Source: Chloroflexi bacterium bin20 (GTDB lineage Bacteria > Chloroflexota > Anaerolineae > Aggregatilineales > Phototrophicaceae). From it: a DNA stretch of 64,000 nucleotides. The notes under the pieces were generated by a model. The model ran no database searches, was not told where the DNA came from, and saw nothing but the letters and a program-made list of their open reading frames with translations. The DNA lies in NCBI GenBank assembly GCA_002238485.1, contig MPMG01000001.1, positions 310,001 through 374,000 of the forward strand. Reading direction: 5' to 3'. Both the position numbers and the translations under genes were made by a program. Of this stretch, positions 45,906 to 54,493 are shown one piece after another (within the stretch, counting starts at the first letter, position 1; every line of letters begins with the position of its first letter).

Positions 45906-47288
45906 ATGATTACCAAGACTCAATTGCATGACTATAAGCAAAACGACCTTGATGCTCTGTATGAGCATTTGCGATCTTGTACATCATCGCCCAAAGCAAG
46001 AGTGATATTGGAAAATCTGGGAAAATTGCCCACGGATTTCGACGGCGACGTTCTGTTGCCATACCTCTATGATCAAATACATGATACGAGGTACTGGGCT
46101 GTTAAGAATCTCGGTAAGCTCGAGGACGTTCAATTTCTTCACATATTAAGCGAAGTAGCATTAGATGATCGAAGCTCGATTGTCAGGCGGGAAGCGGTAT
46201 CTGCAATTGGTCGGATGCGGAATAGTCGCGCGATTCCTACCTTGGTGCGATTCTTGCGAGACGATGATCCAAATGTTGTGTTGCAGGCAATTAGGGGGCT
46301 ATTGGCTTTCAAAACGCATAGCCGAGTCCGGGAATGTTTGCAGGCTCTTGAGAATCATCCTAACGAGCAGATTCAATACTTGCTTCAATTTGAATTTGAT
46401 CCAAAGCCGTGTATTACCGACTACGGCAAGCACCCTGATTCGCCCGACTGCATTAAGAACCTCGTTGCCGAAGGCGACACGCGCGATATCATGCGCTTGC
46501 TGCCCGATGGCTGCCTGCATTTGACCTTTACATCGCCGCCCTATTACAACGCCCGCGACTATTCCATTTACGCCAGTTACCAGCAGTATCTCGACTTTCT
46601 TGAAGAAGTCTTCCGCGAGGTGCATCGCGTTACAAAGGAAGGGCGCTTTCTCATCATCAACACTTCGCCGGTAATTGTGCCGCGCTTGAGCCGCAAGCAT
46701 TCCAGCCGGCGCTATCCCATTCCCTTCGACATCAACAGCATCGTCACACAGATGGGCTGGGACTTCATTGACGACATTGTGTGGGCGAAACCTGAGGCAG
46801 CAGTGCGAAATCGCAACGGCGGATTCCAGCAGCATCGCAAGCCACTTGGATACAAGCCAAACACCACAACCGAATATGTCATGGTTTATCGCAAGAGTTC
46901 GCCGCGCCTGCTGGACTGGAATATGCGCCAATATCCGGACGAAGTCATTGAAGCCAGCAAAGTCGCTGACGGCTTTGAGACAAGCAACCTGTGGCATATT
47001 GATCCGTCCAGCGACAAAGTGCACAGCGCGGTGTTTCCCGACGAATTGTGTGAGCGCATCATTAGATACTATTCGTACATTGGCGACCTGGTGTTCGATC
47101 CCTTTGCTGGGCGCGGCACCTTGGGGCGGGTGGCAATGGAGCTAAATCGCAAGTTTTTCCTTACGGAAGTCGAGCCACGCTATGTCGAGCGTATGAAAGA
47201 GACTCTGACAGCGGATGTATTTCAAGCGAATCCGCCGCGATTCACGTCTTTGGACGAACTAGCGACCATGATTGAGAGGCCCAACTGA
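45906..47288 (+). CDS. DNA methyltransferase with N-terminal HEAT repeats (type II R-M)
   Basis: 460 residues. Residues about 40-170 are HEAT-like repeats (ILSEVALDDRSSIVRREAVS, AIPTLVRFLRDDDPNVVLQA). The catalytic part (about 180-445) has motif IV TSPPYY near 213 and motif I DPFAGRGTLG near 400, the beta-class order used by N4-cytosine and N6-adenine methyltransferases. The TSPPY form fits N4-cytosine. It is coupled to the endonuclease gene at 47288 (shared base region). The first 550 bases have lower GC and foreign codon use; the rest is closer to the host. Confidence 0.85.
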   Translation: MITKTQLHDYKQNDLDALYEHLRSCTSSPKARVILENLGKLPTDFDGDVLLPYLYDQIHDTRYWAVKNLGKLEDVQFLHILSEVALDDRSSIVRREAVSAIGRMRNSRAIPTLVRFLRDDDPNVVLQAIRGLLAFKTHSRVRECLQALENHPNEQIQYLLQFEFDPKPCITDYGKHPDSPDCIKNLVAEGDTRDIMRLLPDGCLHLTFTSPPYYNARDYSIYASYQQYLDFLEEVFREVHRVTKEGRFLIINTSPVIVPRLSRKHSSRRYPIPFDINSIVTQMGWDFIDDIVWAKPEAAVRNRNGGFQQHRKPLGYKPNTTTEYVMVYRKSSPRLLDWNMRQYPDEVIEASKVADGFETSNLWHIDPSSDKVHSAVFPDELCERIIRYYSYIGDLVFDPFAGRGTLGRVAMELNRKFFLTEVEPRYVERMKETLTADVFQANPPRFTSLDELATMIERPN

Positions 47289-48202
47289 TGCCCTTGAGTC
47301 AAGAAGCTCTGCCACAAGTGCTGCGTATGATTCTCAAGGGCGAACATTACAGAAAGGTCGTGGTCGACGAGATAAGCAGCGACTTTATGCGCTTCACCGT
47401 CGGCTTTTTCAAGGACATCGCCTACGCCAAGATTGACGGCATGGGCATTGATGAAGACTGGTACAAGCGATACTTCTTGACAGGCCGATTTTCCAAGGAC
47501 GCCACCGCCATTTATGCGGGATTGAACAACAAAACTATCGTCAACATCTATGGCAGCGCCGCGCGTAAAGTCGTCTTCAAAGTCGCGCCCGAATATTATG
47601 ACGACATGATGGAACGGGTGCAGTCGCTGATAAGCAAAGACTTCCCCGATATCCGGGTGGGGATGAACATACGCTACAACGATTGCGTCGTTGACTTGAG
47701 CTTTCGTGAATCCCTCATCGTCGTCAACACGCTCGCCACCAAACACGCCGAGATACGCGGCGGCGCCTGGAGCGGGCTGGGCAAGCGCCTCGAGCTGCCG
47801 CTCATGCTCACGCTGGCGAAGCTCTTCCAAGTCCCGCCCAGCCATTACAGCGGCAAGGGACTCACTGGCGAATCCCGCGAGGTCGACTTTCACTTCATCA
47901 ACCGCGCTGGCGACCAATTCTTCTGCGAGGTCAAGCTGATGGGCAAGGGCAATCCGGAAAGCGCCGACAGCACCATCGCCCGCCGCTCCAACATCTTCAT
48001 CGCCCACACCCTGTCCGAGCGCAACAAGAGCCAGCTCACCAACCGCGGACATCACTGGGTCGCCTTGGGCGAAGACGAAGGTTTTGCGCGCATGTTCACT
48101 GTCTTCCGCTATCTGGATGTCCCTTGCGCTCCTTGCCATGGCGACCTAGACTCGGCGCTTGATGCCATTATCCCGGCTGTATTTGAGGAAATCTTCTCGT
48201 GA
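47288..48202 (+). CDS. type II restriction endonuclease, CfrBI-like
   Basis: 304 residues, ATG 47288 overlapping the methyltransferase stop. It resembles the CfrBI family (CCWWGG-type specificity), recalled by sequence pattern and the partner methyltransferase; this needs a profile check. A PD-(D/E)XK-like site is visible: ESREVDFHFINRAGDQFFCEVKLMG, with D and EVK suitably spaced. No other domain is seen. The stop overlaps the following HD gene by GTGA. Site specificity cannot be read from the sequence. Confidence 0.7.
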   Translation: MPLSQEALPQVLRMILKGEHYRKVVVDEISSDFMRFTVGFFKDIAYAKIDGMGIDEDWYKRYFLTGRFSKDATAIYAGLNNKTIVNIYGSAARKVVFKVAPEYYDDMMERVQSLISKDFPDIRVGMNIRYNDCVVDLSFRESLIVVNTLATKHAEIRGGAWSGLGKRLELPLMLTLAKLFQVPPSHYSGKGLTGESREVDFHFINRAGDQFFCEVKLMGKGNPESADSTIARRSNIFIAHTLSERNKSQLTNRGHHWVALGEDEGFARMFTVFRYLDVPCAPCHGDLDSALDAIIPAVFEEIFS

Positions 48203-48771
48203 ATCGTTCTGATGCCTATACAATCGTCTGTGAATTCGTGCAGTCCGACTCTTTGCGCAAGCACATGCTGGCGGTCGAATTCGCCATGCGCGCCTATGCC
48301 GAGCATTATGACGAAGACCCGGATGCCTGGGGGCTGGTCGGCTTGCTGCACGACTTCGACTGGGAGATTCATCCCTCGCTGGAGCAGCATCCCATGCACG
48401 GCGCGCCCATCTTGCGCGAGCGGGGCTTGAGCGAAGAAGACATTCGCACCATCCTCAGTCATGGTCCGCTGGCTGCCGATGACCGCGTTACCCTGCGCGA
48501 CCAGGCGCTCTACGCTGTTGACGAATTGACTGGCTTGATCACGGCTGTTGCCCTCGTCCGCCCCAGCAGAGATATCCGTGATGTCAAAATTAGAAGCATT
48601 CGCAAGAAGTGGAAGGACAAGGCTTTCGCGGCGGGCGTCAACCGCCAGGATGTGATCGATGGCTGCGCAGTGCTGGGCGTGGATGTCTGGGGCTTCCATG
48701 TGCCGTTGGTGTTGCGCGCCATGCAAGACCACGCCGCCGAACTGGGGCTGGATGGCGCTCGGGCGGGCTAG
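48199..48771 (+). CDS. HD-domain phosphohydrolase-like protein
   Basis: 190 residues from GTG 48199, overlapping the endonuclease stop. HD superfamily features: LRKHMLAVEFAMRAYAEHY (first His), VGLLHDFDWEIHP (HD pair) and HGAPILRERGLSEEDIRTIL; the final metal Asp is likely in LYAVDELTGLI. Matches the predicted hydrolases of COG2316 type. Substrate unknown. Codon use is host-like, so it may be the native gene beside which the R-M locus inserted, despite the coupled start. Confidence 0.75.
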   Translation: MNRSDAYTIVCEFVQSDSLRKHMLAVEFAMRAYAEHYDEDPDAWGLVGLLHDFDWEIHPSLEQHPMHGAPILRERGLSEEDIRTILSHGPLAADDRVTLRDQALYAVDELTGLITAVALVRPSRDIRDVKIRSIRKKWKDKAFAAGVNRQDVIDGCAVLGVDVWGFHVPLVLRAMQDHAAELGLDGARAG

Positions 48772-48868
48772 ACGCGGCAACGAGGGCGCATCTGGCAAGC
48801 TGCAACATAATCGGCTACACTTCCCCGCACAGCGAGATTCCGTGTTGCACGGGTGGAGGGTTCAAAGC

Positions 48869-50995
48869 ATGCCTGGCTTCAAAATGGTTCTGCGCAAGGG
48901 CTCTGCGGGGTCCCTGGGACTTGTACTTACGATTCTGCTGGCTTGCTGGCTGTCGGTGGCGGCGCAGGATAGTGGGAATGTGTTGCTGCCAGATGTCGCG
49001 GTGTCGGGCGCATTAACTGCCGATGCCAGCGCGTCTGCCTTCGTCTTTGATGCCGCTCCTGGCACAACTGCAACGCTGTCTCTGTCAGGGCAGGGCAGTC
49101 CCTTGGCGCTTTTGCTGAGTGACAGCAGCGGCAACGCCATCGCACAGGCAGCCGATAGTGCCGCGGCTGGCGCGATCGGCCTGGCGGATGTGACACTTTC
49201 CGCCGGCGGACGCTACCATGCTTTTGTCTACTTCGCCCCTGGCGGCGCAGCAAATGATGCCAGTTACGAGATTTCACTAGCGATTGCTGCCCCGGCTGCT
49301 GTGCCTGTCGATGCGGGCGCAGCGGCTGTCGAGCCCTCGCTTGTATTGCTGAATGCTGGCATTGATGTGCGCCTGAGCTGGAGCGGCGCTGCCGACCTCA
49401 ACCTGGAAGTCCGCGACCCCACGGGCGAATCGCTGTACTGGGATTCTCGCACGACCAGCAGCGGTGGTGTCTTTGGCTTTGACGCCAACGGCCTTTGCGA
49501 AGTCGTCAGCGACAATTCGGTCGAGACCGCCACCTGGCAGCCCGGCTACTTGCCGACAGGCAGCTACGAAATCATCGTCTATTATGAATCCGCCTGCGAT
49601 GCCCAGACTGGCAGCGTGCAATTCTTCGCCGATGTCAGCGTCGATGGCGCTTTGAGTGGGCAGGCATCCGGCACGTTATCACCACCTGCGCCTGGGCAAT
49701 CCAGCGTATTTGTCGGCCGTTTTGAAATCGTCGCTGATGGCAGCGCCGTGGTCAGCCGGGGTGGCGCTTATCCCAGCACCAGCCTGAGTGTTCTGCCCAG
49801 CGGATATGCCGCCGCAGCTTCTGTCGCCCAGCCAATCACGCGTGGCACATCTGTAACGGGCGCAATCACCAATGCTCAGCCTGTTGTGGCTTATCGCTTC
49901 CCCGGCGCGGCAGACGAAATCGTATCGATCAACATGCAGGCTGTCGGTCCAAACCTGGACACGCTCCTGCAGCTGGTCGATCCAGCCGGAACCGTCGTCG
50001 ATATCAACGATGATGCCGGCGGCACGACCAATTCCAGCATCGCCAATGCGCGCCTGTTGAGCAGCGGTTTGTATACCATTGTCGCCACGCGCTATGGCAA
50101 AGAGCTCGGCGGCACTGTCGGGCAATTTGAGCTCACGTTGACCGGCGCGACAGCCGATATCCCCGCCCCGACCAGCGCCCTGAACCTGCCGCAAGGCGAT
50201 ATTGAAGTCAGCCTCTACTGGAGCACCGGCGCGGACTTGCAGCTGCTGGTGCGCGACCCGGTCGGCGAGTCGGTATATGACGACAATCCCATCGTGACCA
50301 GTGGCGGCATTCTGGCAGAAGACGGCAATGTCAACTGCGTCCCTGCCGAGACGGGCGCGCCTGTCTCGCATATTTATTGGCCCCCCGGCCGCCTGCGTCC
50401 TGGCACCTACGAAGTGGAAGTCTGGTATCAAAACACCTGTTCCGATCAGCCGCCACCGGTCGATTTCGCGCTGATTATCGAGGTCGGTGGAGTCCCCTTG
50501 GTCAACCAGATCCAATTTCCCTTGCCCGGTCAGCGCTATCTGACCAATTTCAGTGTCGACCCATCTGGCACGGCGAGCGCAGGCGAAGCGGGCTTCATTG
50601 ACGCTGGCAGCCGCACGCTGGCTTATCAGAGCGAAGCCTTTGACCCGCCCGCCATCCAGGTTGGGCAGCCTGTTTCTGGGATAATCTCCAGCGACAATAC
50701 TTTCGATGTCTATGGCTTCAATGGCGCTGCTGGCAATTCGGTGAGCATCAGCATGGCATCGCAGACCCTCGATACCAACTTGTATTTGATCAGCCCGGGC
50801 GACCGCGAACTGGCTGCCAATGACGATGCAGACCCCAGTCTGCTGGACGCAACCGGACGCAGCACCGATTCGCTGATCAGCGAATTTGTCTTGCCGGACA
50901 ACGGGCCTTACGCGATCATCGCCACGCGCTATGGCAACCAGTATGGCGGAACGATCGGCGTCTATTCGCTCACGCTGACGGTGAATGAAGGCTGA
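48869..50995 (+). CDS. secreted protein with alternating beta-domain and PPC-like repeats
   Basis: 708 residues from ATG 48869, behind GGAGGG. Signal peptide core LGLVLTILLACWLSVAA. After an N-terminal PPC-like domain come two copies of an alternating unit. Domain A occurs near 165-255 (RLSWSGAADLNLEVRDPTGE) and 445-535 (SLYWSTGADLQLLVRDPVGE). Domain B, like pre-peptidase C-terminal domains, occurs near 330-425 and 600-705 (VATRYGKELGGTVGQFELTL and IATRYGNQYGGTIGVYSLTL). Paired cysteines in each A copy may form disulphides. No catalytic domain, so it is probably structural or binding at the cell surface. Confidence 0.75.
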   Translation: MPGFKMVLRKGSAGSLGLVLTILLACWLSVAAQDSGNVLLPDVAVSGALTADASASAFVFDAAPGTTATLSLSGQGSPLALLLSDSSGNAIAQAADSAAAGAIGLADVTLSAGGRYHAFVYFAPGGAANDASYEISLAIAAPAAVPVDAGAAAVEPSLVLLNAGIDVRLSWSGAADLNLEVRDPTGESLYWDSRTTSSGGVFGFDANGLCEVVSDNSVETATWQPGYLPTGSYEIIVYYESACDAQTGSVQFFADVSVDGALSGQASGTLSPPAPGQSSVFVGRFEIVADGSAVVSRGGAYPSTSLSVLPSGYAAAASVAQPITRGTSVTGAITNAQPVVAYRFPGAADEIVSINMQAVGPNLDTLLQLVDPAGTVVDINDDAGGTTNSSIANARLLSSGLYTIVATRYGKELGGTVGQFELTLTGATADIPAPTSALNLPQGDIEVSLYWSTGADLQLLVRDPVGESVYDDNPIVTSGGILAEDGNVNCVPAETGAPVSHIYWPPGRLRPGTYEVEVWYQNTCSDQPPPVDFALIIEVGGVPLVNQIQFPLPGQRYLTNFSVDPSGTASAGEAGFIDAGSRTLAYQSEAFDPPAIQVGQPVSGIISSDNTFDVYGFNGAAGNSVSISMASQTLDTNLYLISPGDRELAANDDADPSLLDATGRSTDSLISEFVLPDNGPYAIIATRYGNQYGGTIGVYSLTLTVNEG

Positions 50996-51025
50996 GCGCA
51001 GGATGAAATTCGACTTGCCGCGCTA

Positions 51026-51055
51026 TTGCACTATGCTGGCGGACTCTGATATGAT
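51026..51055 (+). promoter_or_regulatory. putative promoter of the lipoprotein gene
   Basis: TTGCAC (51026-51031), 18-base spacer, TATGAT (51050-51055), with the lipoprotein ATG 43 bases further on. Confidence 0.45.
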
Positions 51056-51097
51056 GGTCGCATTGCCACATCCGCTAGGTTGCGAAAGCGAAGCCAG

Positions 51098-51784
51098 ATG
51101 AACCGACTTCTGCCCCTGTGTCTGTTAATGGCTGCGCTGCTGCTTTCCGCCTGTGGTGGCGAAGTCAACTTGCTGGACGAAACCAAATTGCGCGATATCA
51201 GCCTGATGACAGGCGAGCCCTGCGAAGCGCCCTGCTGGCATGGCATCGTCCCCGGTGAAACATCCTATCGCGATTCCAAATTGATCATCGAAAGTGATAC
51301 CCGCTTCAAGATTGTCGAAGAGCCCGATCCACAAGAGGGCAACCCGGCGCGCAGCTTCACCTTTGCCGAGGGCGATAATCCTGGCTGCTGTCAATTGGTG
51401 AGCCGCGACGGCGAAATTGTGTCGTCGTTCTTGCTGCAGACGGCGCCGGTCATGACATTCGGCCCCATTTTTGATCTATATGGCGAACCAACCTACGCAA
51501 TTGGCGAGCAGGTCAACGGTGAGCAAGGCTATGTCGCGCTGATGTACACCGACCGCTCCTTGGTGATCTATGCCTTCGTTGCCAATCCCGCAGAAGGTTC
51601 GCTTTCGACTGGCAGCCAGATCATCGGCGTGCTGTATCTGGGAGAATCGGAACAGCGGCAATTGCTGGAATGCACCAGCCTGTTCGACTGGGCGGGCTTT
51701 ACATCATTCGCAGCGTACAGCGGCGAAAATTATGATTATGTTGGCGAGGGCGTTGGCGATGAAGCAGCCTGCCCGACAAACTAA
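51098..51784 (+). CDS. lipoprotein of unknown function
   Basis: 228 residues from ATG 51098. The N-terminus RLLPLCLLMAALLLSACGG is a lipoprotein signal with lipobox LSAC, so the mature protein is anchored by Cys 20. The exported part is acidic, has paired cysteines (EPCEAPCWHGIVPG, NPGCCQL) and a PIFDLYGEPTYAIGEQ stretch. The CEAPCWHGI...G pattern recurs in Chloroflexota lipoproteins as I remember it, but no function is known. Confidence 0.75.
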   Translation: MNRLLPLCLLMAALLLSACGGEVNLLDETKLRDISLMTGEPCEAPCWHGIVPGETSYRDSKLIIESDTRFKIVEEPDPQEGNPARSFTFAEGDNPGCCQLVSRDGEIVSSFLLQTAPVMTFGPIFDLYGEPTYAIGEQVNGEQGYVALMYTDRSLVIYAFVANPAEGSLSTGSQIIGVLYLGESEQRQLLECTSLFDWAGFTSFAAYSGENYDYVGEGVGDEAACPTN

Positions 51785-51823
51785 GCCCGACACGATAACA
51801 CCAGTTTGAGGAGCAAGGAAAGT

Positions 51824-52495
51824 ATGTCAGTTGAAGCGGGGGCGCCGATGATCGGCGCGCAAGTACAAGGCAAAGTGCGGCATTTGGGGATTTATGGCGC
51901 TCTGGTGGATATCGGCACGGGGCAAGATGCCTTGCTGCATGTATCGCAGCTAAGCGCCGACGAGAACGACACCAGCATGCAGCCAGGTGCAGAAATCACC
52001 GCGTTTGTGTATAAGACGCGGCGCGATGGACATGTCGCCTTGACCTTTGAAAAGCCGCCTGCTGTGCCATGGGCGACCATCAAACAGGGCAATACCTACA
52101 CCGGTGAAGTCATCCGCGTAGAAGATTTTGGCGTCTTCGTCGATTTTGGCGCGGAGCGACCCGGCATGGTGCATGTGTCAGAAATGGCCGATGGCTATGT
52201 CCGCTCACCCAGCGATGTCGCCGCCGTGGGACAAGCTGTCGAGGTGCGAGTCATCAAAAAGAGCGGCCGCCCACGCAAGATCGACCTGACTATGAAGCAG
52301 GCTGAAGAATTCGCTGTAATTGAAGAAGACGAAGACGATGCCCTGCCTACCTCTATGGCAGAAGCATTCCGCCGCGCGATGCAGAGCGATGGCAGCCCTG
52401 ACGCAGGACAAGGCGGACGTCAGAACAACCGCCGCAATCACCGCAGCCAGCAGGAAGACATCCTGGCGCGAACCCTGCGTGGCGCGCCTCGCTAA
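51824..52495 (+). CDS. two-S1-domain RNA-binding protein
   Basis: 223 residues from ATG 51824, after AGGAAAG. Two OB-fold S1 domains: about 10-75 (GKVRHLGIYGALVDIGTGQD, ALLHVSQLS) and about 90-160 (GEVIRVEDFGVFVDFGAERP, GMVHVSEMADGYV). An acidic hinge and a basic, asparagine/arginine-rich tail follow. Similar to S1-like general stress proteins that bind RNA or ribosomes. Specific role unknown. Confidence 0.82.
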   Translation: MSVEAGAPMIGAQVQGKVRHLGIYGALVDIGTGQDALLHVSQLSADENDTSMQPGAEITAFVYKTRRDGHVALTFEKPPAVPWATIKQGNTYTGEVIRVEDFGVFVDFGAERPGMVHVSEMADGYVRSPSDVAAVGQAVEVRVIKKSGRPRKIDLTMKQAEEFAVIEEDEDDALPTSMAEAFRRAMQSDGSPDAGQGGRQNNRRNHRSQQEDILARTLRGAPR

Positions 52496-52502
52496 TCCAC
52501 TC

Positions 52503-52928
52503 TTATAAGCTGCGATATACGCGGTAGACAATCGTCCCGAAGAGGATTGTAAAGTTCAGTTCGTGCGTCAGGCACCAGGGACAAAGCGCCTGCAGCAAGC
52601 CCACCTGGACATACACCAGCCACATCGAAAATAGCCAGGCGAAGAGACCGATCCCGAAGATGAGCAGGCTGCCATATTCGCGCAGAAATTCCACGCGCGT
52701 TTCCAGCAGCAGCAGCGCGCCGATGATGGCATACACCGCTAGCCCCAGATAGGCGATCGGCACGCCCACCAGCTCTGAATAGCGGCTGTTGAGCACAACA
52801 TTACAGTCGAATGCGCCAGCTTCTACGCAGACAGCCGGCACATCGGTCAATTTCAAGTAGCTCAGATACGACGCGACCACCAGTCCGACCACGACCAGCA
52901 GCATCTGAATTCGGCGTATAGCGCGCAT
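52503..52928 (-). CDS. vitamin K epoxide reductase (VKOR) family membrane protein
   Basis: 141 residues from ATG 52928 (TTG 52937 in frame). Four hydrophobic helices. The redox cysteines are all present: C34 and C42 in the first loop (CVEAGAFDC), the conserved Ser in NSRYSELVGVP, and the active-site CPWC (C116/C119). Bacterial VKOR reoxidises a DsbA-like partner using quinone. No thioredoxin domain is fused and none is adjacent. Shares the strand with moeA, 18 bases downstream of it. Confidence 0.88.
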   Translation of the reverse strand: MRAIRRIQMLLVVVGLVVASYLSYLKLTDVPAVCVEAGAFDCNVVLNSRYSELVGVPIAYLGLAVYAIIGALLLLETRVEFLREYGSLLIFGIGLFAWLFSMWLVYVQVGLLQALCPWCLTHELNFTILFGTIVYRVYRSL

Positions 52929-52946
52929 GGCAATCAACCTCGGTGT

Positions 52947-54194
52947 CTACTCGAACGCTCGCAGCAGCAGCACTGGCAGTTCGCTGCCAGCTGGCACAAG
53001 GCGCTGACCTTCAGGGATGATGACCAGCCCATCCGCCAGCAGCATGGACATCAGCGCGCCGGAACTTTGGCTGCCGGTGGAATGCGCCACAATGCCACTG
53101 CCTTCGCGTGAAAGCCGCACGCGGTCGTAACTGCGTCGCCCATCCGAGCGCATATCTTCGGCGACGGTCGCCCTTATCGTCTTTCTGTGCAGAGCGCGCC
53201 CGGCCAACTTCGCCAGTGCCGGACGTACCAACACCTCGAATGTCACCATCGTGGAAACGGGGTTGCCGGGCAAACCGAAAAAAGGAATGCCTCGCAGAGC
53301 GCCATAGGCCAGCGGCTTGCCTGGCCTCATATTGATGCGCCAAAAGTCGATGTCACCCAGCTCGTCCATGACTTCACGCACCAGATCGGCTGCTCCGACC
53401 GACACGCCCGCGCTGCTGATGATCATGTCGGGGTTGATGCCCAGGGCGCGGCGATACAAAGCGCGGATTTCTGACAAATTGTCGCGTGCAATGGGCAAAC
53501 GGATCGGGATGCCGCCAGCCTGCCGAATCAAGCCTGCCAGCGTATAGCTGTTTGTATCGCGGATCTTGCCAGCGCCTAGCGGTTCATGCACGTCGACCAA
53601 TTCGTCGCCGCTGCCCAAAATGACGACCTTGGGCTTGCGCAGCACCTCGAAGCGCGCGCAGCCGATCGCCGCCAGCATGCCGATTTCCGCTGGTTGGATA
53701 ATTGTGCCCGCTCGCATGATTGTTGCGCCGCACTCTATATTCTCGCCTTTGCGTCGGATATTCGCGCCAAAGGCATAGCTGCTGTAGATCTGCACTTGTT
53801 GAGGCGGGGCCGGGTTGCTGCCTTTTCGCCAGTTGTCATCGCTGTCTTCGACAGGCGCCACCGCGCTGCAGCCAGTCGGAACGGGCGCGCCGGTCATGAT
53901 GCGGGCGGCTTGCCCAGGCTGCAAGCTGCCTGTCGGCGCAGCTCCCGCCGATATATCTTGCGTGACGCGAAAGGTTGCTGGATGCTGTGGGCTGGCGTCG
54001 ACGCTGTCTTCGTGGCGGATGGCGTAACCGTCCATGGCCGAATTGTCAAATGGCGGCAAGTCCAGCGGCGCTGCGATGCCATTGGCGATGATGCGATCCA
54101 GCGATTCTGCCAGCGCGACGCTCTCGCTGTCCAGCGGCTGCATATCATCCAGGATCTGCGCCAGCGCTTTGTCGACATTGAGCAATAACGGCAT
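52947..54194 (-). CDS. moeA: molybdopterin molybdenumtransferase MoeA
   Basis: 415 residues from ATG 54194; the longer frame upstream lies in the promoter. MoeA features: LPPFDNSAMDGYAIR near 45, ARIMTGAPVPTG, GENIECGATIMRAG, VVILGSGDELVD, DTNSYTLAGLIRQAGG and the catalytic SSAGVSVGAADLVREV followed by NMRPGKPLAYG and GLPGNPVSTMVTFE. Inserts molybdate into molybdopterin-AMP and thus serves the Mo hydroxylase at 10-15.5 kb. VKOR follows on the same strand. Confidence 0.95.
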   Translation of the reverse strand: MPLLLNVDKALAQILDDMQPLDSESVALAESLDRIIANGIAAPLDLPPFDNSAMDGYAIRHEDSVDASPQHPATFRVTQDISAGAAPTGSLQPGQAARIMTGAPVPTGCSAVAPVEDSDDNWRKGSNPAPPQQVQIYSSYAFGANIRRKGENIECGATIMRAGTIIQPAEIGMLAAIGCARFEVLRKPKVVILGSGDELVDVHEPLGAGKIRDTNSYTLAGLIRQAGGIPIRLPIARDNLSEIRALYRRALGINPDMIISSAGVSVGAADLVREVMDELGDIDFWRINMRPGKPLAYGALRGIPFFGLPGNPVSTMVTFEVLVRPALAKLAGRALHRKTIRATVAEDMRSDGRRSYDRVRLSREGSGIVAHSTGSQSSGALMSMLLADGLVIIPEGQRLVPAGSELPVLLLRAFE

Positions 54195-54227
54195 GGTTCT
54201 GCGCTCCAGCTGCGAATTTGCGCGGGC

Positions 54228-54239
54228 ATTATAGCATAC
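54228..54239 (-). promoter_or_regulatory. extended -10 of moeA
   Basis: On the minus strand the string TGCTATAAT (hexamer at 54233-54228) forms a strong extended -10. The start of transcription would be about 27 bases before the moeA ATG. No good -35, which is usual for extended -10 promoters. Divergent from the rpoC promoter 77 bases away. Confidence 0.55.
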
Positions 54240-54309
54240 ATTCTGCATCCCAGCGTTCGTTCGCCAAAAACTCAGCATGCGGTTTCGTAGCAAGCTATCG
54301 CCTTTTGCC

Positions 54310-54337
54310 TTGACAGCGTCGCAAATCGCGCTACAAT
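54310..54337 (+). promoter_or_regulatory. promoter of rpoC
   Basis: Consensus TTGACA (54310-54315), 16-base spacer, TACAAT (54332-54337). Transcript start near 54344 gives a leader of about 150 bases before TTG 54494. It shows that rpoC is transcribed on its own rather than with rpoB. Confidence 0.75.
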
Positions 54338-54493
54338 GGACGCAAGATGCGAAAAAACCACAATTTGACCTTGTCTTAGGGGCTCAGGGACTGTGCTCTC
54401 TGTTGCCTTGTTGGTATTGGAATTCGTGCGTCGGCACGGCATCAGTTCAGCGACTTTTCATTCATAGCATCACAGCGCAGAGGAGGTTGGTCC

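Noticed and set aside
54344..54493. Riboswitch or attenuator in the rpoC leader
   Set aside because: No strong stem with a T run or known riboswitch core could be seen in the 150-base leader.
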